Assembly: GCA_011525915.1 (NCBI GenBank)
Contig: WYBM01000102.1
Span: forward strand, 1-64,000
Direction of reading: 5' to 3'
DNA from: Ardenticatenaceae bacterium
Lineage (GTDB): Bacteria > Chloroflexota > Anaerolineae > Promineifilales > Promineifilaceae
DNA: 64,000 nt
Shown piece by piece: positions 35,568-44,329 of the stretch. A model generated the notes under the pieces. It was given only the letters and a program-made list of their open reading frames with translations. It searched no databases and was not told where the DNA came from. The translations under genes and the position numbers were made by a program. Position 1 is the stretch's first letter; each line of letters starts with the position of its first letter.

Positions 35568-36536
35568 CTATTTCCATTCTGTCACCGCGTCTAACTGTGT
35601 TTTTTCCGCGGCCGTTAGCGGCACGTCTGCCCCTTTCATGGTTTCGGTGAGCTGCGCCACGGTATTGGCCCCAATAATAGCAGAAGAGACGGCCGGGTTT
35701 GCCAATAACCAGGCAATGGCCACCTGAGCGATGGTCGCTTCATGTGCCTGGGCCGCAGTTTCCAGGGCATCTACGGCCGCAAACCCCTGCTTATGCATAT
35801 ACCGGCTGCGCACCCCACTGGCGCGGGCCGAATCAGGCAGCGGTGTATCACGACGATATTTACCGGTGAGGAAGCCACCGGCCAGTGGGCTGTAGGGGAT
35901 GACGCCCACGCCTTGATCCAGGCACAAAGGCAGCAGCTCACGCTCAAACTCGGCCCGATGCACCAGGTTGTAATGGGGCTGCAAGCTGTCAAAGCGCACC
36001 AGCCGCTGTACGTCGCTGATCCACAGTGCTTTGGTGAGCAGCCAGGCCGGGTAGTTGGAACAGCCCACATAGCGCACCTTGCCAGCCCGCACCAAATCAT
36101 CCAGCGCCCGTAAGGTTTCATCCAGCGGCGCCTCCTCGTCAAACGAGTGCATCTGGTATAGGTCAATAACATCTGTTTGCAGGCGGCGCAGGCTGGCCTC
36201 CACAGCATTGATCAGGTGGTGGCGTGACAATCCCTGGTCATTGGGACCATCCCCCATTGGTCCCCGCGCTTTGGTAGCTATAATGATCTGATCGCGGCGG
36301 ACGTGGCCCTGAGCCAGCCATTCGCCAATGATCTGCTCGCTCACACCACCGGGATTGCCTTCAACCCAACGGGAGTACACATCGGCGGTGTCAAAGAAGT
36401 TACAGCCCAGCGCCACGGCCGTATCCATCACCGCAAACGAGGCGTCCTTATCGGCCGTCCAGCCGAACTGCATCGTGCCCAAACAAATTGTCGAAACCTT
36501 AAGGCCAGTACGGCCCAATCGCCTGTATTCCATCAT
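35568..36536 (-). CDS. Aldo/keto reductase
   Basis: A 322-residue cytoplasmic TIM-barrel oxidoreductase using NADPH. The catalytic tetrad is D49, Y54 (TADVYSRW), K89 (IATKARG) and H130 (DLYQMHSFD). The end has SSAIIGANTVAQL, the usual nucleotide-contact segment. The length is typical of AKR families close to YajO and GSP69. The substrate is unknown. It lies between the propeller-like gene and the beta-lactamase-like genes on the same strand. Confidence 0.92.
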   Translation of the reverse strand: MMEYRRLGRTGLKVSTICLGTMQFGWTADKDASFAVMDTAVALGCNFFDTADVYSRWVEGNPGGVSEQIIGEWLAQGHVRRDQIIIATKARGPMGDGPNDQGLSRHHLINAVEASLRRLQTDVIDLYQMHSFDEEAPLDETLRALDDLVRAGKVRYVGCSNYPAWLLTKALWISDVQRLVRFDSLQPHYNLVHRAEFERELLPLCLDQGVGVIPYSPLAGGFLTGKYRRDTPLPDSARASGVRSRYMHKQGFAAVDALETAAQAHEATIAQVAIAWLLANPAVSSAIIGANTVAQLTETMKGADVPLTAAEKTQLDAVTEWK

Positions 36537-36606
36537 TCTCTCCTTGTCTATGTTTCATGAACCGTAGGCCATAAACCGCTGCCGAAGAGCCATAGCGGGT
36601 TAACCA

Positions 36607-38169
36607 TTAAGGGGTGGGCGTGGCCGTGGCCTCGGCTTCTAACGCCTGGGCGGTGGCCGTGGCCAACGCTGCTTCCCGTGCGGCCGCTTCTCTTTCCGCC
36701 CGCACTCTGGGGTCTTCCAGGTAAGGATGTTCGTAATTAAAGTAATTGTAGGTCAGACGCGAAAGTTCCCACAAGATGGGAAAGCTCTGTTCGGACACAA
36801 TAAACCCATCTGGCTGGTGTAAGTAGGTTACAATAACATAATCGCCCCCAGATGAAAAGACAATACCGGCATCACCATGTGTCAGGCCATCACCCCAGCC
36901 ATGTTTATGGGAAACGGGCACATCTTCCGGCACCCCCAGCCGAATGAGATTGCCTTCCGTGTTTTGGACCATCAAGTCTAAGATGGCCTGGCATTCTTCC
37001 GGCGTGATTTCACCGGGATAGACGGCTAACAACGTGCCGCCACCCTGAGCACAGTAGTAGATCATTGAAAGCAGTGTGCCTACGTCTTCGGCCGTTGTCT
37101 GGCGGGCGGTATCTGGGTTGGTCAGTATATTGGGTTGGGAATTTGCGGGGGTCACGTATGTCTCTGGCCGGGTAGAGACAATGGCGGCATCGTAAGGAAT
37201 GGCCATAAAGGTATTGACCAGGCCCAACCGCTGCATGGAGGCGGTGAGTAGGGCAGCCCCCTCATAGGTATTATCTTCACCGGCAATGACGTGCAGCAGA
37301 AGGTTGGCGCCAAAATTACTGGAGCGCACGGCCGTGTCAAAAAACAGCCCCTGTTCATACTCATTTGGCGGCCGGTCTAAAACACGGTAAGCTTCCACAA
37401 AAATAGCGATCTTAAGAATGCTCAAACCAGACAAGACCACATCTGCATTGATGCTGATTTCTTCCCCGGTTCGCAAATCCATCACAAAGACGCTGCCAAA
37501 CAGCCCTCTGGCACTGGCCAGTTCACGCCGCAATTGCTCTTCCAACACACCCAGGTTCAGCTCTATGGGTTCCTGCGCCAGCAGCACCAGGTTCACCTCA
37601 CGATCCGCTGGTTTAGCTTGAAAAAGCGCCTTTTCTGCCAGGGGCAAACTGGCATCTATATCCATCACATAACCCGGTTCGCCTGGTTTATAATCCCCTT
37701 CGTCTACCAATAGTTGGGGCGCGGTGGCCGGTTTGTCCAGGTAAGCCGCTACCTCGCTAAGCTGATGCCGCAAAGCTTGTTGGTCATACGCAGCCTTTAA
37801 AGCAATCTGCACCGGATCCAGGGAACGGCCAACCAGAAATTGTAGATACCCCTGCCAGAAAGCCTGCTGCGCTTTATACCCTTCTGCCTCATCTAACATT
37901 GTTTCCAGGTCCAGGGTAAACCCTACGCTGCCGGGGTTGAGTGCTACCTGTTCCTGAGCATGATGCAGCACAAGGGGGGCGCTATAAATTTTTTGCACCT
38001 TCTGGGCAGCCTCTTCCCGGTTCAGGCCACCTACATCAACCCCGGCCACAGTCATGCCGGGCGGCAGATGATCCCGTGACAGGTAATACATAACCGCCTG
38101 ATACCCCAGAAATAAGAGGAGGAGGATAAGCAATAATCCGGTCAGGAACTTTTGAATAGCTTTAAGCAT
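36607..38169 (-). CDS. Class A beta-lactamase-like protein, putatively active (paralogue A)
   Basis: A 520-residue membrane-anchored protein. A transmembrane helix (residues 8-28) is followed by a YoaR-like peptidoglycan-binding segment (PPGMTVAGVDVGGLNREEA). The serine-hydrolase domain has S250 in SILK (S-x-x-K), SSNFGANLL as the S-x-N block and a KHGWG in place of KTG. The lengths fit penicillin-interacting enzymes of Chloroflexota. It ends in a Thr/Pro tail ATATPTP. A very similar gene follows on the same strand, 5 bp away. Cell-wall work or beta-lactam hydrolysis is possible, unproven. Confidence 0.8.
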   Translation of the reverse strand: MLKAIQKFLTGLLLILLLLFLGYQAVMYYLSRDHLPPGMTVAGVDVGGLNREEAAQKVQKIYSAPLVLHHAQEQVALNPGSVGFTLDLETMLDEAEGYKAQQAFWQGYLQFLVGRSLDPVQIALKAAYDQQALRHQLSEVAAYLDKPATAPQLLVDEGDYKPGEPGYVMDIDASLPLAEKALFQAKPADREVNLVLLAQEPIELNLGVLEEQLRRELASARGLFGSVFVMDLRTGEEISINADVVLSGLSILKIAIFVEAYRVLDRPPNEYEQGLFFDTAVRSSNFGANLLLHVIAGEDNTYEGAALLTASMQRLGLVNTFMAIPYDAAIVSTRPETYVTPANSQPNILTNPDTARQTTAEDVGTLLSMIYYCAQGGGTLLAVYPGEITPEECQAILDLMVQNTEGNLIRLGVPEDVPVSHKHGWGDGLTHGDAGIVFSSGGDYVIVTYLHQPDGFIVSEQSFPILWELSRLTYNYFNYEHPYLEDPRVRAEREAAAREAALATATAQALEAEATATPTP

Positions 38170-38174
38170 ATTGG

Positions 38175-39677
38175 TTATTGGGTAGCCCGGCTGCTTCCCA
38201 GATACGGTTGATCAAAATTAAAGAAGTTATAGGTAGCGCGTGACATATTGGCCACCAACGGGGAGCTTACTTCCCATTCCAACCAGTTAGGCTTGTACAG
38301 AAACTGAACATAGACGTAATCACCACCCGGGGAAAAAACCACACCGGCGTCACCGTGGGTATCAGCCAGCCAGCCATGCCGGTGCGCCACCGGCACATCA
38401 GGGGGCACGCCTTCTTCGATCAGGCTGCCGATGTCATTTTGGGCCATAAAAGCGAGAATAGTAGCACATTCATCGGGGGTAATCGCGTCACCATAAACGG
38501 CCGTAAATGCCCCCCCAATCCCTTCGGCACAATAGTAAATCATAGAGAGTAACGAACCCATATCTTCGACGGTGGTCTGAATATAAGGGGTAGGGGCTGT
38601 GCGCACCTGTGCGGCCGTGTTAGCCGGAGTCTCTCGTTTGGCGGTTCCGGCGCGTGGCTCCGTGTCATAAGGCACGGTGATAAAGGTGTTTTGCAAGCCC
38701 AGCCGCTGCAAGGACTCCGTCACCCGCTGCGCACCCAGATAGAGATCATCCTGACCGGCAATAATTTTAAGCAGTTCGTTCGCCGCGGTGTTGTCTTGGG
38801 AAGCCGTTAATGTGTCTGAGATGTACTGCCGCTGCCTTAACGTTGGCGGCTGATCCAAAACACGGTAGAGTTCCAACACAATTGGCACCTTGAGCATGTC
38901 CATGCCAGACATCGGCACACTTTCATTGATGGCAATCTCCCGGCCTGTTTCTAAATCCATCACAAACAGGCTGGCCACACCGTTATGCAGTTGTTCAAAA
39001 TCTTGCAGGTTATTAACCAGCAGGCGCACCAGCAGGTTCCTTTCAGGCGGCGTCACCTTGTCTGGACGTACCACCAGGTGCGCCTCACGGGGGGCCTCTT
39101 TCGTATTGGGGCGATAGAGGGCAGCTTCCACATTGGCAAAACTGGCCTCAATGTCTGTGCGGGTGCCCGCTTCCCCATATTGAAAGCTAAAGGATTGGGG
39201 AACGGGTTGAGGGGGCTGAGAAGGTTTATCCATCAACGTGGCAATGTCCAGCAAAATATCACGCAGCGCCTCCCGGTCATGGGTGGCAGCAATGGGCACG
39301 GGCTTTACTTCCACCGGCCGGTCCCATAAAAAGCCCCAGAATCCGGCCCAAAAATCTTGCTGCGATCGTTCATAGTCAGCCTGGCTGAGCATAGTAGGTA
39401 GGTCTAGTTGGAATTTGGCCTGGCTGGGGCCTATTTCAAACCGCTCATCACTATGGAAGATGATGATCGGCGCTTCAATGAACTGATTGTTTAATACCTC
39501 GCTGGCCTCTTCCCTGGACATACCGCCCACATTAACCCCGGCAATGGTCAGGCCGGCCGGGTAATTTGCCCGAACGGTAGCATATTGAAACAACTTAACC
39601 AGCAGAAAAATGGAAGCCACCACCAAAAGGGAGACAGTTAACCATTGCCCGGCACCGGGGGTTGATCGACGGTTCAT
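38175..39677 (-). CDS. Beta-lactamase-like protein lacking the nucleophile (paralogue B)
   Basis: A 500-residue paralogue of 36607-38169 with the same layout: one N-terminal membrane helix, YPAGLTIAGVNVGGMSREEA, then the serine-hydrolase-like domain. Where paralogue A has S-I-L-K, this reads D260-M-L-K263; the codon is GAC, checked on the DNA. The S-x-N block is ASQDNTAANELL and the KTG block RHGWL. With Asp instead of Ser it should not acylate, so it is probably a binding or regulatory pseudoenzyme. It is upstream of paralogue A, with 5 bp between. Confidence 0.8.
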   Translation of the reverse strand: MNRRSTPGAGQWLTVSLLVVASIFLLVKLFQYATVRANYPAGLTIAGVNVGGMSREEASEVLNNQFIEAPIIIFHSDERFEIGPSQAKFQLDLPTMLSQADYERSQQDFWAGFWGFLWDRPVEVKPVPIAATHDREALRDILLDIATLMDKPSQPPQPVPQSFSFQYGEAGTRTDIEASFANVEAALYRPNTKEAPREAHLVVRPDKVTPPERNLLVRLLVNNLQDFEQLHNGVASLFVMDLETGREIAINESVPMSGMDMLKVPIVLELYRVLDQPPTLRQRQYISDTLTASQDNTAANELLKIIAGQDDLYLGAQRVTESLQRLGLQNTFITVPYDTEPRAGTAKRETPANTAAQVRTAPTPYIQTTVEDMGSLLSMIYYCAEGIGGAFTAVYGDAITPDECATILAFMAQNDIGSLIEEGVPPDVPVAHRHGWLADTHGDAGVVFSPGGDYVYVQFLYKPNWLEWEVSSPLVANMSRATYNFFNFDQPYLGSSRATQ

Positions 39678-39681
39678 CTTT

Positions 39682-40179
39682 CTAGAAGTTCTCCTGCAAA
39701 CACACGGCCGTCTCTATGGCCCGGCGGGTCAACGGCGTCAATGGATGCGGCAGCATGGTCATCACAAACCAGCGGGCCTCTAAAATCTCGCCGCTTAACT
39801 GCATAGGGCCGGGCTGCACCGTCACCTGATAAATAATATTGATGTTACCCAGGTCTTCATCCCGTTCCACCAGTAGAATGGGGCCGGTCACGGCCGTTAA
39901 TTCTGTCTCTTCCCGTAATTCACGCAAGGCACATGCTGCTGGTTCTTCACCCCGCCCCAACCAACCGCCGGGCAGCCCCCAGGGAGCATGTGGGTGAAAA
40001 ACGTGCTTCAACAACAAAACCCGTCCCTCATCATCCAGAGCAACAACATTGATGCCCACTTGATGGCGCGGGACAACCAGATAGATACCCCAAATCATCA
40101 AACGCTGCAACCAGCGAAACCGTATCCAACGGGCGGCGTGTTCCTTCGCGCTTTGCTTCCAGGAAAATGGCTTATGCAT
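39682..40179 (-). CDS. Nudix hydrolase
   Basis: A 165-residue Nudix protein, hydrolysing a nucleoside diphosphate linked to another group. The Nudix box, with GEEPAACALRELREETEL, is complete, including REL-REE. A helical N-terminal part (RWLQRLMIWGIYLV) precedes it. The open frame begins at 40200 (TTG), but TATACT (40191-40196, minus strand) overlaps that, so the ATG at 40179 is preferred. It would have a leader of only about four bases. It lies 5 bp upstream of paralogue B, so the three may be one unit. The substrate is unknown. Confidence 0.87.
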   Translation of the reverse strand: MHKPFSWKQSAKEHAARWIRFRWLQRLMIWGIYLVVPRHQVGINVVALDDEGRVLLLKHVFHPHAPWGLPGGWLGRGEEPAACALRELREETELTAVTGPILLVERDEDLGNINIIYQVTVQPGPMQLSGEILEARWFVMTMLPHPLTPLTRRAIETAVCLQENF

Positions 40180-40283
40180 AGCAACCGGGCAGTATAACAA
40201 AAACGGCCGTGGAAGGCAGGAAGATCAATCCTGTTCTCATCTTAAAAGTGCTTAGGGCTCATTTACAATTAACTTGGTATTTT

Positions 40284-40400
40284 GAAGTAATCAGCGTTCA
40301 GTTATCACTGTTCAGTTGAGTGTTCCTCTGGACTGATGACTGAACAGTGATGACTGATTACTTGGTAAAAGCCCAAAGTTATTTTTGCACGAACCCTTAG
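40284..40400. repeat. TCAGT-type intergenic repeat, copy 6
   Basis: GTAATCAGCGTTCAGTTATC and TTCAGTTGAGTGTTCCTCTG lead into GACTGATGACTGAACAGTGA, then GATTACTTGGTAAAAGCCCA and AAGTTATTTTTGCACGAACC. The last 70 bp nearly match 14410-14482 in copy 3, so the repeat unit extends beyond the TCAGT words. It is the main content of the gap 40180-40468. Confidence 0.8.
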
Positions 40401-40456
40401 CTGTTTATGTGTGCACCCGAATGCCTGGACACCTAAACAGTTGTTCACTCCCATGA

Positions 40457-40462
40457 TATACT
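40457..40462 (+). promoter_or_regulatory. Extended -10 box of the dynamin-like gene
   Basis: TATACT, preceded by TGA, gives the extended -10 form TGnTATACT. It ends six bases before the ATG at 40469. No Shine-Dalgarno sequence fits between, so the transcript is likely leaderless. No good -35 box was found. Confidence 0.5.
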
Positions 40463-40468
40463 TGCCGT

Positions 40469-42235
40469 ATGGAAGCAATTTTGACGCCAGAGCAGGAAGA
40501 ACTGCTCAAACATACACGAGACACATTAAACCAGCTGCGTGATTTGCTGGGCGACACCAACGCCTCCCCTGAAGACCGGGCCGCCCTGGCCGACTCCATC
40601 CGCCAACTGGATGACCTGTTTTTACTGGTGGTGGCTGGGGAGTTTAATTCCGGCAAGTCTGCCTTTATCAATGCCCTGTTGGGCCAGACGCTGCAAGAGG
40701 AAGGCGTCACCCCTACCACCAGCCAGATCTACCTGGTGAAGTACGGCGAAACCCTGGGGCAGACACCCGGCCCCAAAGGCGTATGGGTAAAAACGGCTCC
40801 CGTAACTCTGCTGCAAAAAATCAGCATTGTAGATACACCAGGCACCAATGCCATACTGCGCGAGCATGAAACGCTGACGGCAGAATTTATCCCCCGCAGT
40901 GACCTGGTATTGTTTATCACCTCGGCGGACAGGCCCTTTACCGAAAGCGAACGCGCTTTCCTGGCCCAAATTCGGGATTGGGGCAAAAAGATTGTGCTGG
41001 TGGTGAACAAGGTGGATATTTTGTCTGGTGAAGCGGAGCGAGGACAGGTGGTGAGTTTTGTGACAAGCTCCGCCAATACCCTGATTGGTGAGATTTCGGC
41101 CGTATTTGCCGTATCGGCGCGGCAGGCCAAGGAAGCGAAAGCGGGGAAGCCCCACTTATGGACAGCCAGCGGTTTTGAACCATTGGAAGCATTCATTCAT
41201 GATACCCTGGACGACGACGGCCGTTTCCGTCTCAAACTGCTCAATCCTCTGGGTGTAGGCTTGCGGCTGGCCCGCCAACAATTGCAAAGTATTGAACGTG
41301 ACCTGGACTCATTACAGGCTGACCAGCAGCTGTTGAATGATATTCAGCGGCAAATGGTCTATTACGATGAAGATATGCAGCGCAACTTTCAGGCGCGCAT
41401 GGGCCAGATTGACAATGTGCTGTTGGGCATGGAAAACCGGGGCGACGGCTTTTTTGACGAGATGATCCGCTTTGGCCGTATTCCAGACCTGATCCGCACC
41501 AAAAAAGTGGAAGCCGCATTTGAAGAAGAAGTTGTGGCCGAAACGCCGCGGCAAATTGAGCACCATGTGAATGAGTTAGTCGACTGGATGGTAGAGCAGG
41601 ATTTACGGCAGTGGACGGCCGTGGCCGACCATATGGCCCAACGCAAAGAAAGTTATGACAACCGCATCGTAGGCCAGGGTGGCCCCAAAGAAGGCTCGCT
41701 GGCGTATGACCGCGCTCGCCTCATTGACAGCATCGGCACCGCTACCGAACGCGCCGTGGAAAGCTATGACCGGGAACGGGAAGCCGAGCAAATGGCCGAA
41801 GCGGCCCGCAACGCCGTTGTCAGCACCGGGCTGGCCGGCATTGGTGTGGGCGTAGGCGTAGCCATTGCGGCGGCCGCCCATGTGGTCTGGATTGATGTGA
41901 CCGGCATTCTGGCCGGGATCACCGCCGCCGCGTTTGGCATCATCATCTTGCCCTCACGCCGTCGCAAAGCCAAAAAAGAACTTGAAGAAAAGTTAGAGGA
42001 TATGCGCCAGCGGCTCGTGACCAGCCTGACCGAACAATTTGACCGCGAAATGCGGCGCGGGGCACAGCGGATCGAAGACACTGTAGCCCCCTTTGCCCGC
42101 TTTGTGCGTGCCGAAAATGACAAACTTTCCACCCACCACCACGCTTTGGTAACGCTGGAGGCGCACATCATTGGCTTACAGGCACAATTAAAGTTAAAAG
42201 AAGTGGCCGAAGAAGTAACCGTCAGGGAGGGATGA
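40469..42235 (+). CDS. Bacterial dynamin-like GTPase
   Basis: A 588-residue GTPase of the dynamin superfamily that probably remodels or protects membranes. G1 is GEFNSGKS (residues 57-64), the G2 Thr is in TPTTSQIY, G3 is DTPG (122-125) and G4 NKVD (180-183). Long helical regions follow (about 260-440), then a hydrophobic hairpin (about 452-492; VSTGLAGIGVGVGVAIAAAA), consistent with membrane insertion, then a charged coil to the end. No second copy is next to it, although many bacterial dynamins come in pairs. Downstream, on the other strand, is a membrane protein. Confidence 0.88.
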   Translation: MEAILTPEQEELLKHTRDTLNQLRDLLGDTNASPEDRAALADSIRQLDDLFLLVVAGEFNSGKSAFINALLGQTLQEEGVTPTTSQIYLVKYGETLGQTPGPKGVWVKTAPVTLLQKISIVDTPGTNAILREHETLTAEFIPRSDLVLFITSADRPFTESERAFLAQIRDWGKKIVLVVNKVDILSGEAERGQVVSFVTSSANTLIGEISAVFAVSARQAKEAKAGKPHLWTASGFEPLEAFIHDTLDDDGRFRLKLLNPLGVGLRLARQQLQSIERDLDSLQADQQLLNDIQRQMVYYDEDMQRNFQARMGQIDNVLLGMENRGDGFFDEMIRFGRIPDLIRTKKVEAAFEEEVVAETPRQIEHHVNELVDWMVEQDLRQWTAVADHMAQRKESYDNRIVGQGGPKEGSLAYDRARLIDSIGTATERAVESYDREREAEQMAEAARNAVVSTGLAGIGVGVGVAIAAAAHVVWIDVTGILAGITAAAFGIIILPSRRRKAKKELEEKLEDMRQRLVTSLTEQFDREMRRGAQRIEDTVAPFARFVRAENDKLSTHHHALVTLEAHIIGLQAQLKLKEVAEEVTVREG

Positions 42236-42243
42236 GCAAACGG

Positions 42244-42774
42244 CTACTTTTCTGGTGTATTTAACCGTCCACGATAATTGCGGTGAGCCGCAAACCCCAA
42301 CAGCAATACGACCAGGAATACTGCCAGTTCGTCTACAAAACCAGGGAACCATTCACGGCCGAACCAGGCATACACCCCTGTTACCAGGACGGCCAACAGC
42401 AAATAGACGGGGGCTATCTTTTTCATCACCAACACCAGCGTAAAAAACGCCCCCACCCCCACCACAATGGCGTCTTCAACCGGACCGGGCACAAAATCGG
42501 GGGCGATGGTGTAAATGAAGCTGGAAAGCAGCGGCAGAAACGTAAAGAGCCAGGAGAGGTGCTCAATGGTCAAGGCAATAAGCACGGCCGTTAACATCAA
42601 CGCGCCAAATATTCCCACACCTAATGTTGCCCCTGTCTGCACATCCCAGCGCCCCCAACCAAATACAAACCCCCCTACCGGTAAAATAAAGGCCAGGGCC
42701 ATAAAAAAACAAGACAAATACCCTTTGCGCCGATCATTTGCTTCCACGGCCGTTGCTCGGTCATTCATAAGCAA
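42244..42774 (-). CDS. Membrane protein, DUF1232-like
   Basis: A 176-residue protein with five hydrophobic helices. SSFIYTIAPDFVPGPVEDAI is close to the IxPxDxIPD/DD motif of DUF1232 (YkvA-type) proteins. The start is either codon 1 or the ATG two codons later. It is followed by the DUF4126 gene upstream on the same strand, 53 bp away. Its function is unknown. Confidence 0.6.
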   Translation of the reverse strand: MLMNDRATAVEANDRRKGYLSCFFMALAFILPVGGFVFGWGRWDVQTGATLGVGIFGALMLTAVLIALTIEHLSWLFTFLPLLSSFIYTIAPDFVPGPVEDAIVVGVGAFFTLVLVMKKIAPVYLLLAVLVTGVYAWFGREWFPGFVDELAVFLVVLLLGFAAHRNYRGRLNTPEK

Positions 42775-42827
42775 AACTTTCCGTCACCCTACCGCAGGCA
42801 GCCCCGATAGGGTGGCTGACTTTAAAC

Positions 42828-43397
42828 TTAAACAGCGTACCCTTTGTAGCGACGACGCCGCCGAATGAAGCGAATGACAAAAAACATCCCAACCAGGATT
42901 AATACAGCGGCAATAATGGGCACAAAGATGGCCAACACCGTCATCACTACGGCCGTGATATCCTCTGCCAGGCTGACTACCCAATTACCTGTTCCCGCCG
43001 TCGTGGCCGTGACCACGGGCCGGGCCGTTGTCTTCACGGCGTGCACACCACCGGCCACCAATAAGCCGGCCACCAGGGCCACCACCGGATGCACATCGGT
43101 GATGATGTTGGCATTTGCCGCAAACAAGATAGCGCCCGCGGCCGGCCGGATAAAGGTCTGAATGCCATCGTTCAGGGTGTCCACTGCCGGTATTTTATCT
43201 ACCAACATTTCAATGATGAGCAAGATAGAGATGATCAAAATAGCCCACCATTCACCGATCATGTTATAGGGCTCGGCCAGCTTCAACACCGGGCTGTCCA
43301 CCGGGTAGTGGGCGGCCACAGCCACAATAAGCAGCGGAATATAAGCGTTAAGGCCAGACGCGCCAGCCAAACCAAAGGCGCTGATAACGTTTAACAT
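42828..43397 (-). CDS. DUF4126 membrane protein
   Basis: A 189-residue membrane protein with about five helices. It begins MLNVISAFGLAGASGLNAYI and includes a conserved EMLVDKIPAVDTLNDGIQT block and KTTARPVVTATTAGTGNWVV, both typical of DUF4126. It ends in a basic IRRRRRYKGYAV tail. The family's role is unknown. A partial TCAGT repeat lies upstream, between it and the DUF2085 gene. Confidence 0.82.
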   Translation of the reverse strand: MLNVISAFGLAGASGLNAYIPLLIVAVAAHYPVDSPVLKLAEPYNMIGEWWAILIISILLIIEMLVDKIPAVDTLNDGIQTFIRPAAGAILFAANANIITDVHPVVALVAGLLVAGGVHAVKTTARPVVTATTAGTGNWVVSLAEDITAVVMTVLAIFVPIIAAVLILVGMFFVIRFIRRRRRYKGYAV

Positions 43398-43409
43398 ATC
43401 GATCCTCTC

Positions 43410-43473
43410 TACTGCTCAGTATACAGCGTTCAGTGGGCCACTATGCAGTAAGGTAACTGAGCCCTACATACTG
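43410..43473. repeat. TCAGT-type intergenic repeat, copy 7 (short)
   Basis: Reads TACTGCTCAGTATACAGCGT, TCAGTGGGCCACTATGCAGT and AAGGTAACTGAGCCCTACAT. The usual long core is missing, so it is a reduced or diverged copy. Confidence 0.5.
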
Positions 43474-43474
43474 G

Positions 43475-44329
43475 CTAAAGGCCAGGAAAACCGGCAATGG
43501 TACCAAAAGCTTGCAGGCGAATAAAGGTAATGACCCCAAGCTGCATGATGGTGATGATAAGGCATAATGTTAAGGGCACGGCCGTGTCTCGCCAACGAAC
43601 CGCCCGCCCGTCTCGCCGTAACAGGGTCAACAACAAGATGGCGTTAATGGCCGTCAGCACCAGCAGCAGCCCGGCCGTGCTGGCTAAAGCCAATACGTAT
43701 AACACCGCAGGCTGGTTGCTAAGGATCAGCAGCACGGCCGTGCCTGCCACCAGCAGCACCCCGGCAAGTTCCCTAAAATTGCCGATGATCGGCTGCCGCT
43801 CCTGATGACGCCATAACGTCTGGGCCAGCGCCGGAAACAAGATCAGCCCCATGGCCAAGCCGGCCCCCATGCCCGTTACCAGCCGCAGCCAGTTACGCGG
43901 CTCATAGACATGGGGGAAATCAGGGAAAAAGTGAGTGTATGAGTTTAGACCATCCACCCCCATCACCCCAATGAACCCGGCCAGTGTCAGCAAAATAGGG
44001 AGTCGTGGCAGCTCACCCCACCGTGCCCGCCCCGCCAGCAGCAGCACCAGGAAGGAGAGAAATACACCCAGGTACATGCCAGTGCAGCGGGCGCATAGAG
44101 GCAGTTGACGGCCGACTATGGTGAAAGAACGTTCCGTGATACGGTGGCAAACGGCCGCACCAAACCAGTCGGCGCCGGTTAAGGCATGGTTGTGGGCCAC
44201 AGCCGCCGGGTCTGAAGCGGCATAAAACCCCAATACCAACAGCGCCCCGGCCGCCATAAGGTAAAGCAGCCAGCGGCGTAACCGCCCGCTGCGCTCGTTC
44301 AGGCTCACGAATGTTTTATTTGGCAGCAT
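43475..44329 (-). CDS. DUF2085 membrane protein
   Basis: A 284-residue protein with several helices. The motif AVCHRITERSF...GRQLPLCARCTGMYLG is a clear DUF2085 signature and looks metal-binding (Cys/His). The open frame begins at 44407, overlapping the upstream gene widely; the ATG at 44329, with GAGG immediately before, overlaps by only 14 bp and is preferred. The function is not known. Confidence 0.82.
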   Translation of the reverse strand: MLPNKTFVSLNERSGRLRRWLLYLMAAGALLVLGFYAASDPAAVAHNHALTGADWFGAAVCHRITERSFTIVGRQLPLCARCTGMYLGVFLSFLVLLLAGRARWGELPRLPILLTLAGFIGVMGVDGLNSYTHFFPDFPHVYEPRNWLRLVTGMGAGLAMGLILFPALAQTLWRHQERQPIIGNFRELAGVLLVAGTAVLLILSNQPAVLYVLALASTAGLLLVLTAINAILLLTLLRRDGRAVRWRDTAVPLTLCLIITIMQLGVITFIRLQAFGTIAGFPGL

